From NCBI RefSeq assembly GCF_024505045.1, contig NZ_JANIBM010000006.1, positions 1 through 64,000 of the forward strand: a DNA stretch of 64,000 nt, read 5' to 3'. The position numbers and the translations under genes were made by a program. The notes under the pieces are model-generated. The model did not search any database. It worked only from the letters and a program-made list of their open reading frames with translations, and was not told the DNA's origin. Every line of letters starts with the position of its first letter. Within the stretch, counting starts at the first letter, position 1. The stretch is from Methylomonas aurea (GTDB taxonomy: Bacteria; Pseudomonadota; Gammaproteobacteria; Methylococcales; Methylomonadaceae). Positions 1 to 7,274 of this stretch are shown in pieces.

Positions 1-10
1 TAATAAATTA

Positions 11-850
11 ATGAACTGTTTTATAAAGAAATTTTTTACCAATTGTATGCACAAAAATCCCATGAAAAAAAGCGTGCATTCTGAAACGTTATTTCACGTT
101 TGTAAACAGCTTGACACCGTAAAGAGCATTTTATCCGATATGGCTTTTAGGCCATCATTTGCAAGAGAAGTTGTTAATGTGAACAACATGAAAACTCCTT
201 ATTATTGGGTCCCAATGGTTAGTTTCTGTGACTTTAAGCTATCTGAACTCGATTTGCATTTTCAGAAATATGGTTATTATGGAATAGGAGCTTCCAAGGA
301 CTGGGGGATAGGTAATGGATTAAATCCAGTTCTTTATTTAAGTCAAGGCTGTATGTTTTTTGGAGACGTACGCGAGGCCATAATTGAAATTCATAACATC
401 TACGATAAACTTGCCCAAAGACCGCATAACCAGGACGATGAAGCTCTCTATCAATCTCTGTTAAATAGAAGTCAAACAATTTTAAAAATATATAGCTATA
501 CAAAAAATTATCAAGGCGACCTAGATCGAGATGGAGAATTTATTGAAAACTTCAGATTTGCAGATGATAAAGAATGGCGGTTCGTTCCTCAAATTGAACC
601 TCAATTTTGGGGTTGTAATTTAGTAAATCCCACCAAAGAAGAGAAGAGAAGTAAAAAAGAAAGATTGAACAACCTGTTAGGTAGAGATCACTGGTTAAGA
701 TTTGAATATACAGATATTAAGTTTCTAGTAGTGTCAAATGAATCTGAGAGTATGGAATTAATTGAGTTCATAGAAAAACTATCTATTGATCATAAAACAA
801 GAGTTTTACTGATAAGCAAGATTCTTATCGTTGAGCATCTTGAACTATAA
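11..850 (+). CDS. AbiGi-like abortive infection protein (putative antitoxin)
   Basis: The 279-aa protein carries segments I associate with the AbiGi family (putative abortive phage-resistance antitoxin): an N-terminal HSETLFHVCKQL stretch, a central PMVSFCDFKLSEL followed by YGYYGIGASKDWG and NPVLYLSQ (residues about 65-115), and DDKEWRFVP near residue 190. In the known AbiG system AbiGi pairs with AbiGii to stop phage growth; no partner is visible downstream, and upstream sequence is outside the window. The start is uncertain: ATGs at 11, 47 and 62 are all possible, and the window edge hides any ribosome site before the first. The gene is strikingly AT-rich (about 28% GC at 481-540) compared with the heme genes that follow, so recent acquisition is likely. 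Family recognition is from memory; the function in this genome is inferred. Confidence 0.65.
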   Translation: MNCFIKKFFTNCMHKNPMKKSVHSETLFHVCKQLDTVKSILSDMAFRPSFAREVVNVNNMKTPYYWVPMVSFCDFKLSELDLHFQKYGYYGIGASKDWGIGNGLNPVLYLSQGCMFFGDVREAIIEIHNIYDKLAQRPHNQDDEALYQSLLNRSQTILKIYSYTKNYQGDLDRDGEFIENFRFADDKEWRFVPQIEPQFWGCNLVNPTKEEKRSKKERLNNLLGRDHWLRFEYTDIKFLVVSNESESMELIEFIEKLSIDHKTRVLLISKILIVEHLEL

Positions 851-866
851 AACTCCAGCTAGGGCC

Positions 867-1001
867 GTAGGCTGGGTGGAGCGGTAGCGATACCCAGCGG
901 ATGCTTTGAGATATCCAATTTTTTTGTATCCAATATGTTTTATGAATTTCAAAACTTATCCGCTTTCAAGCTGGGTTTCATTATCATTCAACCCAGCCTA
1001 C
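867..1001. repeat. Double-hairpin intergenic repeat, copy A
   Basis: The 135-bp unit begins GTAGGCTGGGT and ends ACCCAGCCTAC, so its ends are 11-bp perfect inverted repeats. Inside, GCTGGGT/ACCCAGC pairs form two separate stem-loops, one at each end (about 871-897 and 970-997), joined by an AT-rich spacer. A second copy lies at 1252-1385; both share the motif TTTCATTATCATTCA in the right loop. The form resembles REP/BIME-type non-autonomous repeats. No transposase is seen. Confidence 0.8.
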
Positions 1002-1071
1002 TTCCGCAAATCTAACGTCGGCTTATTATCATTTGCTGGCATCGGCAAAACTAGAGCGATTGTCGGGTTAG

Positions 1072-1200
1072 CAGGTTGGTGAAAAACCATATTTTACCCA
1101 CTAATTTGGCAGGAACATACCTATGTCTAGTATAAATTATTTTATTTTAACACTAGATATAGGCCTGACTAATATCGAAAAAGAGTTTTTCACCAACCTG
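1072..1200. mobile_element. MITE-like element with 16-bp perfect inverted ends
   Basis: CAGGTTGGTGAAAAAC at 1072-1087 is repeated as its exact reverse complement at 1185-1200. TTAG flanks both sides (1068-1071 and 1201-1204), which looks like a target-site duplication. The interior is AT-rich and contains a weaker palindrome (CTATGTCTAGT against ACTAGATATAG). There is no coding capacity. This is consistent with a small non-autonomous transposable element; the transposase that would mobilise it is not in the window. Confidence 0.6.
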
Positions 1201-1251
1201 TTAGGGTCGTTTGCGTCACAGTGATCTTGCCTGCGTTTCACAGACAGGACC

Positions 1252-1385
1252 GTAGGCTGGGTAGAGCAAAGCGAAACCCAGCGGATACTTTGAAATGGTC
1301 AAGTTTCTTTAAATCCAAATATTTTTTGAATTTCAAAACTCTTCGGCTTCAAAGCTGGGTTTCATTATCATTCAACCCAGCCTAC
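1252..1385. repeat. Double-hairpin intergenic repeat, copy B
   Basis: This copy has the same 11-bp inverted ends and the same paired GCTGGGT/ACCCAGC stem-loops as the copy at 867-1001. The outer 25-30 bases on each side are nearly identical between copies, while the AT-rich centre diverges. Same orientation as copy A. Confidence 0.8.
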
Positions 1386-1543
1386 GTCCACAAACGTAGA
1401 TTCAGGTTATGCCCTATTAGCAGTCATTGGAGATCTCAACCAACTGTCGCTTATGGGTCGTTCGCTTCGCGGTCATTGTTATCCGTTCCACCTCCAATCT
1501 GCCGCCGCCGAGCCGGTTAGCCGTTGGTCTGTCACATAAAGGT

Positions 1544-1568
1544 GCCGCCATCCCTGGCGGCTTTTGTT
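1544..1568. terminator. Terminator-like hairpin downstream of hmuV
   Basis: GCCGCCA (1544-1550), a TCCC loop and TGGCGGC (1555-1561) form a 7-bp perfect stem. A T-rich run follows on the plus strand; on the minus strand, the direction of the heme operon that ends at 1640, only a short CCTTTA tract follows. It could end the heme operon weakly. Confidence 0.4.
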
Positions 1569-1639
1569 AACGCATTCCTCCGAACACGCTAAAACGGTAT
1601 CGCGGCGCAATCGAGCGCCAGCCGCATGGACCGACGCTC

Positions 1640-2455
1640 TCATTGCGCCGGCATGCCGGGCGCGGCTTGCCGTTGCGGAATCACCAGCAGCGCCTGCGGG
1701 TGTTGCGGGTGGCTGGCGATGCTGACTGGATAATCGAACACTTGCCGGATCGATGCGCTGTTCAAGGTTTGTGCCGGGGTGCCGACGGCGGCCAAGTGGC
1801 CTTGGTGTAGCAGGGCGATGCGGTCGGCGTACAGTGCGGCCAGGTTCAGGTCGTGTAACACCGCCAATACCCCGGCCTGTTGCCGGTCGGCAAAACGGCG
1901 GGCGATGGCTAACACGGCGTGTTGGTGGGCCAGATCCAGCGCCGAGGTCGGCTCGTCCAGCAGCAAATAACGCTGCAGCGGGTGTTGCGGCTCCCAGATT
2001 TGCGCCAGCACCCGCGCCAATTGCACCCGTTGCCGCTCGCCGCCGGACAGCGTGGTGTAGATGCGCTCCGCCAGATGGCCGGTGTCGGTCAGCGCCAAAG
2101 CTTGTTCGGCGATCGCCCGATTTTGCGCGGCGCTGTGGGTTTTACGTTGCGGGCTGCGGCCCATCAAGACCACGTCCCGCACGCTAAAGCGGAAGGCCAG
2201 TCCGGAACTTTGCGGCAACACCCCGCGCAAACGCGCCGCTTGCTTGGGCGGCCAGTCGGCCAGCGGCCGGCCGTTCATCAGCACTTGGCCGGCGCTCGGC
2301 GCCAGTTCGCCGCTCAAGGCCCGCAGCAGGCTGGATTTGCCGGCGCCGTTGGGGCCGGCCACGGCTAGCACTTCGCCGGGACGCAGTTCCAGCGTCACGC
2401 CGGCCAGCAAGGTTTTCGGGCCGGCGCGCAAGCTCAGGTCGATTGCTTGCAGCAT
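1640..2455 (-). CDS. hmuV: Hemin ABC transporter ATP-binding protein HmuV
   Basis: The 271-aa ATPase energises uptake of heme from periplasm to cytoplasm. Visible motifs are Walker A GPNGAGKSS (about residue 34), the Q-loop VLPQSS, the signature LSGGERQRV (about 138), Walker B YLLLDEPTSALD (about 162) and the H-loop histidine in VLHDLNL. The length matches HmuV/BtuD-like ATPases. It is the last gene of the heme operon, one base after the permease stop, and the position next to hmuT, hmuU and heme-handling genes decides heme rather than siderophore or cobalamin as substrate. Confidence 0.92.
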   Translation of the reverse strand: MLQAIDLSLRAGPKTLLAGVTLELRPGEVLAVAGPNGAGKSSLLRALSGELAPSAGQVLMNGRPLADWPPKQAARLRGVLPQSSGLAFRFSVRDVVLMGRSPQRKTHSAAQNRAIAEQALALTDTGHLAERIYTTLSGGERQRVQLARVLAQIWEPQHPLQRYLLLDEPTSALDLAHQHAVLAIARRFADRQQAGVLAVLHDLNLAALYADRIALLHQGHLAAVGTPAQTLNSASIRQVFDYPVSIASHPQHPQALLVIPQRQAAPGMPAQ

Positions 2456-2456
2456 G

Positions 2457-3551
2457 TCAACGCCCCATCAGTTTTTGCCGAAACAGCAGCCACAGAAAAA
2501 ACGGACTGCCGAGCAGGCCGGTGACAATGCCGATCGGAATCTCGGCCGGCGCCGCCAAACTGCGGGCCAGATAGTCGGCGCAGATCAGCAACAAGGCGCC
2601 GAGCAAGCCTGAAGCCGGCAACAGCGAGCGGTGATCCGGACCCAACGCCAGCCGCAACAGATGCGGCACCACCAGGCCGACGAAGCCGATCACGCCGGAC
2701 AAGGCCACCGCGGCGCCGACACCGAGCGCGACCAAGGCCACCACCCCGGTCTTGATCCGTTCCACCGGAAAACCAAGATGGCCGGCTTCGGCCTCGCCGA
2801 GCAGCAATGCATTCAGCGCGTCGGCCAGCCACGGTAACAGCAGCAGATTCGCCAGTAAAAACGGCGCACCCAACATGACGCCGTCCCAGCCGGCACCGTT
2901 CAGGCTGCCCAGGCTCCAGAAGGTCAAGCTGCGCAATTGGTCGTCGTCGGCCAGATAAACCAGCAGGCCGGTGGCGGAGCCGGCCAGGGCGTTGATGGCA
3001 ATACCGGATAACAACAGTGAGGCCACGTCCAGCCGGTCGCCGCTGTCGGCCAGCCGGTACACCAGCCAACTGACGCCAAAGCCGCCGGCAATGGCCGCGA
3101 CCGGCAACAAATAGGCGCCGAATGCGTCGGCCAGCGCGCCGAACAGGCTGTCGCGCAGCACGATCACCGCCACCGCGGCCAGCGCCGCGCCGCTGGAGAC
3201 GCCGATCAAGCCCGGATCGGCCAGCGGGTTGCGGAATAAGCCCTGCATCGCCGCGCCGGATGCGGCCAAGGCGGCGCCGACCAGCAGGCCAAGCACCAGA
3301 CGCGGTGCGCGGATCGCCAACAGCACCGCTTGTTGCTCGGCGGCGAAGGGCCACGGCAGGACGATGCCGAAGCGGTCGGCAACGATCGCGGCGGCCTGGC
3401 CGGCCGAGATCGCCACCGCGCCGCTACCCAGCGCAGCCAAGGCCGCCAAACATAATAGGAGCGCCAGCAGCCAACACAGGCCGGCCCGGCTCAAGGCCGG
3501 TTTCAGCCACTGGCTCGGTCTGGCGGCCTCGGTTGCGGAACAGGCAGTCAT
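2457..3551 (-). CDS. hmuU: Hemin ABC transporter permease HmuU
   Basis: The 364-aa polytopic protein belongs to the FecCD/BtuC permease family. The first membrane helix is at about residues 25-45 (AGLCWLLALLLCLAALAALG). The family hallmark GAALAASGAAMQGLFRNPLADPG (about 97-120, conserved between BtuC and FhuB) and a C-terminal GFVGLVVPHLLR segment, which contacts the ATPase, are visible. It starts inside the end of hmuT through an ATGA overlap, implying translational coupling. Partner of HmuV, forming the inner-membrane heme channel. Confidence 0.92.
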   Translation of the reverse strand: MTACSATEAARPSQWLKPALSRAGLCWLLALLLCLAALAALGSGAVAISAGQAAAIVADRFGIVLPWPFAAEQQAVLLAIRAPRLVLGLLVGAALAASGAAMQGLFRNPLADPGLIGVSSGAALAAVAVIVLRDSLFGALADAFGAYLLPVAAIAGGFGVSWLVYRLADSGDRLDVASLLLSGIAINALAGSATGLLVYLADDDQLRSLTFWSLGSLNGAGWDGVMLGAPFLLANLLLLPWLADALNALLLGEAEAGHLGFPVERIKTGVVALVALGVGAAVALSGVIGFVGLVVPHLLRLALGPDHRSLLPASGLLGALLLICADYLARSLAAPAEIPIGIVTGLLGSPFFLWLLFRQKLMGR

Positions 3552-4447
3552 CGATTGGCTCCCGCGTCGGCGGCAACCGCCGGCTCGCCGTGCAATTGCA
3601 TCGCCAGTTCCAGGATGGCCTGACCGCTGTGCAAACCAAAGCCGAGCAAGGCCAAGGTATCGACAACCAGGATGTTGCGGTTCCGTCCGGCCGGCGTTTG
3701 AGCAATGCCGGGTTGTCGGTAGAACGCGTCCAGGCCGCCGATGGCATTGGCGGCGACGTCGGTCAACAAAATCACCTCCGGCGCGGCAGCGATCATCGCC
3801 TCGGTACTGATAGGTTTATTACCTTGCAATTCAGCGGCGGCATTGCGGGCGCCGGCCAACGCCAACACCGCGTCGGCGGCGGTGCCGCGGCCCGACGCCA
3901 GCGGTGCGCCGTGGGCGACCGCCATCAAAAACAAGGCCTTGGGTTGCTCGCTGTGTTGCGCGCGCCACTGCGCCAGCCGCGCGAAGTCGGCTTGCACTTG
4001 CCCGGCCAGTTCCCGGCCGCGCTCGGGCCGTTCCAGCAAGCTGGCAATCGTATCGATTTTGGCGGCGATGCCGGCGGCGGAATAATCCTCGGCCAGGGTT
4101 TCGATCCGTACCCCGGCCGCGTGCAATTGCGCCAATACCGCCGGTGGCCCGGCGTGGGCGCTGGCCAGCAGCAAGTCTGGGCGCAGCGACAGCACACCTT
4201 CGGCCGACAGCGTGCGCATGTAGCCGACTTGCGGTAACGCTCTGGCGGCGTCCGGGGTCAGGCTGGTGCTGTCGACGCCGACCAGGCGCGCCTCGCCGCC
4301 CAGTGCGTAAACAATCTCGGTCAACGCGCCGCCGACCGAAACGATGCGGGCCGGTGCGGCGGCCGATACCGGCGTGGCGGCCGCCAGCCAGACTATGGCG
4401 GCGAGTGCGTTTCGGCCGGCAAGGCTTAGCGATAGGCTGAGTTTCAT
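3548..4447 (-). CDS. hmuT: Periplasmic hemin-binding protein HmuT
   Basis: This 299-aa protein delivers heme from the outer-membrane receptor to HmuUV. It has a Sec signal peptide (LAAIVWLAAATPVSAAA), then the cluster-A substrate-binding fold beginning RIVSVGGALTEIVYALGG, with GVDSTSLTP, VGYMRTLSAEGVLSLRPDLLL and a C-terminal GRNRNILVVDTLALLGFG. The frame can be opened two codons earlier at a TTG, but an AGGGA site seven bases before the ATG at 4447 favours the ATG. It overlaps hmuU by an ATGA and follows the HutZ-like gene by 17 bases. Confidence 0.9.
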   Translation of the reverse strand: MKLSLSLSLAGRNALAAIVWLAAATPVSAAAPARIVSVGGALTEIVYALGGEARLVGVDSTSLTPDAARALPQVGYMRTLSAEGVLSLRPDLLLASAHAGPPAVLAQLHAAGVRIETLAEDYSAAGIAAKIDTIASLLERPERGRELAGQVQADFARLAQWRAQHSEQPKALFLMAVAHGAPLASGRGTAADAVLALAGARNAAAELQGNKPISTEAMIAAAPEVILLTDVAANAIGGLDAFYRQPGIAQTPAGRNRNILVVDTLALLGFGLHSGQAILELAMQLHGEPAVAADAGANR

Positions 4448-4464
4448 CTGCAAATCCCTGCCGC

Positions 4465-5001
4465 TTATGCCGGCGCTTCGACCGGTGCGCGGGACTTGTG
4501 ACCGACATCGTTCATGTGGCGGATTTGGCTCAGATCGTCGCCTTCTATCGCAAATGCCTTGGCAAAGCCTTGCACAAAGCTGCCGCGCTGCGGCTGGATG
4601 CGGAACAAATGGAAGTCCTGCATGCTCTGCAGCTGGCGGATGAAGGCGCCGAATTTTTCTTCGAACAGACTCATCAGGTCTTCGAAGGCAGCACTGTCGC
4701 GCTCAATTTCGCCGGCCTTGCAGTGGTAGGTGACGCGCTGGCGGGCGAACAGATGCGTGGCCTTGTCCTCGTCCTCAAGGAACAGCAAGCAGACCTTGCC
4801 ATTGGCGAGCAGGTTACGGGTGTGGGCCGACAACTCGCTGACGTAGATGTAGTAGTCGCCGTCGTGTTGCAGATAGGCGGCATAACTGGCTTCGGGTTCG
4901 CCGTCGGCGCTGACGGTGGCCAGCAAAACCGAGGAAAAGCTTTGCGCCAACGCGCTGTAGCTTTGGCGGATTTGGTCGGGGTCTATCGTTTTTGGATTCA
5001 T
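4465..5001 (-). CDS. hutZ: HutZ/HugZ-like heme utilisation protein
   Basis: The 178-aa protein fits the HutZ/HugZ group, which has the split-barrel fold of pyridoxamine-phosphate-oxidase-like proteins and binds or degrades heme in the cytoplasm. The barrel part (SSVLLATVSADGEPEASYAAY and DGDYYIYVSELSAHTRNL, residues 23-65) and the C-terminal segment FHLFRIQPQRGSFVQGFAKAF (about 130-150), where HutZ/HugZ enzymes hold heme-binding residues, are seen. An AGGAT site precedes the ATG. Its position between hmuS and hmuT gives the operon two different heme-handling proteins. Catalysis is inferred from family membership. Confidence 0.85.
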   Translation of the reverse strand: MNPKTIDPDQIRQSYSALAQSFSSVLLATVSADGEPEASYAAYLQHDGDYYIYVSELSAHTRNLLANGKVCLLFLEDEDKATHLFARQRVTYHCKAGEIERDSAAFEDLMSLFEEKFGAFIRQLQSMQDFHLFRIQPQRGSFVQGFAKAFAIEGDDLSQIRHMNDVGHKSRAPVEAPA

Positions 5002-5034
5002 GGTCTTATCCTGTGCCCGGAGACGACCGGGCCG

Positions 5035-6051
5035 TTAATTGAAAATACGATTGCCGGGCAGGGCGTCGATGAATTCCTGCCACAACAGACTCTCACCGTC
5101 GACGGGGTCGTAAGCGCCGAAAACGGTCGCCGCGGTGTACCCGAGGCGGTCGCGCAACAGCAAACCGCGCAGCGTGTGCCGTCCGTGGCCGAGTTGGATG
5201 ATGGCGGTCTCGGCCACGCCTTTTTCGTTCAGATGCAAATTGAAGCCCTGATCCAGCACGTTGAACCAAGGCTCGGTAATCCGCAGGTTCTGCACCGGGC
5301 CGGTGTGCAACTGCAGCGCGCCGGGGCTGGGGACCAGGATTTGCAGCGGCATCGCCAGCCGCGCCAATTGCTGCAGCAGTTCCCGGAATTGTTGCCCGGA
5401 AATGAAGCCGAGGGTTTGCAGCCGGCCGGCCAGCGGCCGGCTCAGACGCTGCCATAACTCCGGCAGGCGCTCGGTTGTCGCCCAGTCGATATCGGCGGGT
5501 CTGGCAATATTCAGGGGCTCTACCGTCGGCGATTGGTCGGCGGCGGCGAAGCTGGCGACCAAGCGCCGGTAACGCGCAGCATCGGACTGCTCGGTCAGGT
5601 AGATCTTGTGCACGGCCTCGCCTTCGGCGTCGAAAAACTGCAGGCTTTGCCGCGGACCGATCCGGCTTTGCTCGGTCACCGCGTAGCCGGAATGCCAGCG
5701 GCCGGTCAGCAGACACAGTTCTAGGTTATGCCCGGACACCAACAGCAGATCGCCGCATAAACGCAGCCGTTCGTAGCGGCCGGTTTTTTCGTGTACGGCA
5801 ACGTCGTTGCGGGTCAAGGCCATCACCGGTCCGAGCCCGCCGACGGCGTCGATCAGGGCCGGCCAGTCCGGACGCAGCCGGACGGCGTTGTCGCCGCAGC
5901 CGGTCGCGACCAGCTCGGCCTCGCTGACGCCAAGGCTGCTGGCTGCGTCGCGCGGCCGCAGATGGGGGTGGTCGGCCAACAGGTCGCGCCAGGCCAGTTT
6001 CAATTCGTAGGCGGCGCTGGCGTTTTGGGTAGCGGTCGCATTCAGCATCAT
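5035..6051 (-). CDS. hmuS: Hemin-degrading factor HmuS/HemS
   Basis: The 338-aa cytoplasmic protein is a member of the HemS/ChuS/HmuS family, made of two tandem repeats of the same domain, which take heme from the inner-membrane transporter and help open the ring. The first half contains GPVMALTRNDVAVHEKTGRYE and HNLELCLLTGRWH; the second half repeats this layout with NLRITEPWFNVLDQGFNLHLNE. The ATG at 6051 is preferred over an in-frame TTG two codons upstream because CGGAG lies six bases before it. It is separated from the VPLPA-CTERM gene by a strong hairpin (6108-6130), so expression may differ from the upstream genes. Confidence 0.9.
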   Translation of the reverse strand: MMLNATATQNASAAYELKLAWRDLLADHPHLRPRDAASSLGVSEAELVATGCGDNAVRLRPDWPALIDAVGGLGPVMALTRNDVAVHEKTGRYERLRLCGDLLLVSGHNLELCLLTGRWHSGYAVTEQSRIGPRQSLQFFDAEGEAVHKIYLTEQSDAARYRRLVASFAAADQSPTVEPLNIARPADIDWATTERLPELWQRLSRPLAGRLQTLGFISGQQFRELLQQLARLAMPLQILVPSPGALQLHTGPVQNLRITEPWFNVLDQGFNLHLNEKGVAETAIIQLGHGRHTLRGLLLRDRLGYTAATVFGAYDPVDGESLLWQEFIDALPGNRIFN

Positions 6052-6107
6052 GTTCAACTCCGGTTGCTAAAACGCGATGCCGCTGTGGCGGACATCGCGC
6101 TAGTCGG

Positions 6108-6130
6108 GCTTGGCGCCGACGGCGCCAAGC
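6108..6130 (-). other. Strong intercistronic stem-loop before hmuS
   Basis: GCTTGGCGCC (6108-6117), a 3-base loop and GGCGCCAAGC (6121-6130) form a perfect 10-bp stem between the VPLPA-CTERM gene and hmuS. A second perfect palindrome, GGCGGCCTAGGCCGCC, sits at the end of the upstream coding region (6138-6153). No T run follows on the minus strand, so an mRNA-processing or stability element is more likely than a true terminator. Confidence 0.6.
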
Positions 6131-6142
6131 GCAAACGGCGGC

Positions 6143-6874
6143 CTAGGCCGCCAAGCCTTTTTTACGATTCACGCCCAGCACGGACATCAGCCCAGCGCCG
6201 AACATCCACACCGCGGCCGGCAGCGGTACTCCGGAAATTGGGCCGGTACTCGGGCCGATGTCGATTGCGACCTGGGCCAGGCTCATACTGTGTTCGGTGC
6301 TGTTGAAGTCGAATGCGTAACTGGCCGCCGCGGTTGGCAGATCCCAGATCGCCAGATACTGGACCAGATCGACAGGGCCGAAAGAACTGGCATAGTTGGC
6401 CTCGAAATAGGTCGTGTCGACATAGGTCGGCGCAGCGCCGTTCAGCAAAATGCTGTCGTAATCCATTTGTACGCCCCAGGTTTCGAATTGCAGGGCCACG
6501 CGTAGCGGGCCTGACGCCGTGCTGCCGCTTAACGACGCGGTGAAGTCTTCAATGACACTGAAGCTGTAGAGATTGCCCGACCCGGCGGCGAAGGTACCGG
6601 CATTCCAGGCGATATTGGCGTTGCTGGTGCCGGCGCTGCCGACATCGGGTGCGGCGGTGCGAGTGCCGGGATAGGTACTGTCAATAAAGGTATCCCATTC
6701 GGCGTAGAGCGTGCCGGCATCGCCGCGAGTCCAGCCGCCCCAAGTCGCTTCGGTGGGTGTGTCGAAACCGTAGCCGGCGGCGTAGGGATTCGGGCCGTTG
6801 GTGATATCCGCGAAGGCCGCGCCGGACAGCGATAACAGGCCGGCGATCAAAGTCAGTTGATGAGTCGTTTTCAT
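6143..6874 (-). CDS. Secreted VPLPA-CTERM surface protein in the heme operon
   Basis: The 243-aa protein has a Sec signal peptide (LIAGLLSLSGAAFA, cut near residue 22), a Gly/Ser/Thr-rich beta-type body, and a C-terminal sorting signal: VPLPAAVWMFGAGLMSVLG followed by the basic tail NRKKG. VPLPA-CTERM is a variant of the PEP-CTERM signal, processed by exosortase systems in EPS-producing Gram-negatives. The exosortase is not in this window. I recognise no ligand-binding domain and see no HasA-type hemophore signature. Its place between the receptor/81-aa genes and hmuS, in the same direction, suggests a role in heme capture or a surface role co-regulated with iron; this is inference. Confidence 0.8.
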   Translation of the reverse strand: MKTTHQLTLIAGLLSLSGAAFADITNGPNPYAAGYGFDTPTEATWGGWTRGDAGTLYAEWDTFIDSTYPGTRTAAPDVGSAGTSNANIAWNAGTFAAGSGNLYSFSVIEDFTASLSGSTASGPLRVALQFETWGVQMDYDSILLNGAAPTYVDTTYFEANYASSFGPVDLVQYLAIWDLPTAAASYAFDFNSTEHSMSLAQVAIDIGPSTGPISGVPLPAAVWMFGAGLMSVLGVNRKKGLAA

Positions 6875-7014
6875 AATGCTTTCCTATGCTTGATTGAATT
6901 AGCGTTGCTCTTCGCCGTGAAGACGCAGCGTTGGTTTTGCCAAAAATTGTTTCCGCCGCTTCGGCCCCGTGCCGGCGATCCGCGTCTGTGGTTGCGGTGG
7001 CGGAAATTTAAAAA

Positions 7015-7260
7015 TCAATCCGGTTTTCCGGGCTCCGCAGCGGATTGCGCCGAGCGATTTACGCTGGCCGCATCCCGTGCTTGAAAGTCCACGACGTAGC
7101 GGTACTGTTTGCCGCAGTAAATGATCACTTCCTTCTGGCCGCGTTTTAGCAAGCGCATTTCTACCCGCAAGTCGCCGTAACCGTCGTGGTCCAGCAAATC
7201 GCCGAACAGGGTTTCCAGTTTGCGTTGGGCCGCCTGTTTGGCCCTGGCTGTTGTGCTCAT
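7015..7260 (-). CDS. Small conserved-looking protein after the heme receptor
   Basis: The frame begins MSTTARAKQAAQRKLETL and encodes 81 aa with a charged body (DLRVEMRLLKRGQKEVIIYCGKQYRYVVDF, residues about 31-60) and a polar tail. It has no signal peptide or membrane segment, so it is probably cytoplasmic. The open frame extends 26 codons further upstream inside the receptor gene, but the ATG at 7260 has a clear GAGGA site and lies 14 bases after the receptor stop, typical of a coupled operon gene. I do not recognise the family. Its position suggests a heme-related role, with no direct evidence. Confidence 0.65.
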   Translation of the reverse strand: MSTTARAKQAAQRKLETLFGDLLDHDGYGDLRVEMRLLKRGQKEVIIYCGKQYRYVVDFQARDAASVNRSAQSAAEPGKPD

Positions 7261-7274
7261 CGGTTTGTCCTCAA

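Larger units (their letters stand above)
851..1639. other. Gene-free repeat cluster between AbiGi and the heme locus
   Basis: No convincing gene is present. The stretch holds two copies of a 135-bp hairpin repeat, a 129-bp MITE-like element between them, and a terminator-like hairpin near 1544. The one longer open frame (1221-1520) runs across a repeat copy and has no recognisable protein features. Confidence 0.7.

Noticed and set aside
1221..1520. 99-aa open frame on the plus strand
   Set aside because: It runs across a copy of the hairpin repeat, has no ribosome site, and its protein is rich in Arg/Ser with no recognisable fold.
6143..6874. HasA-type hemophore
   Set aside because: No similarity to HasA visible and a C-terminal sorting signal instead of a type I secretion signal.
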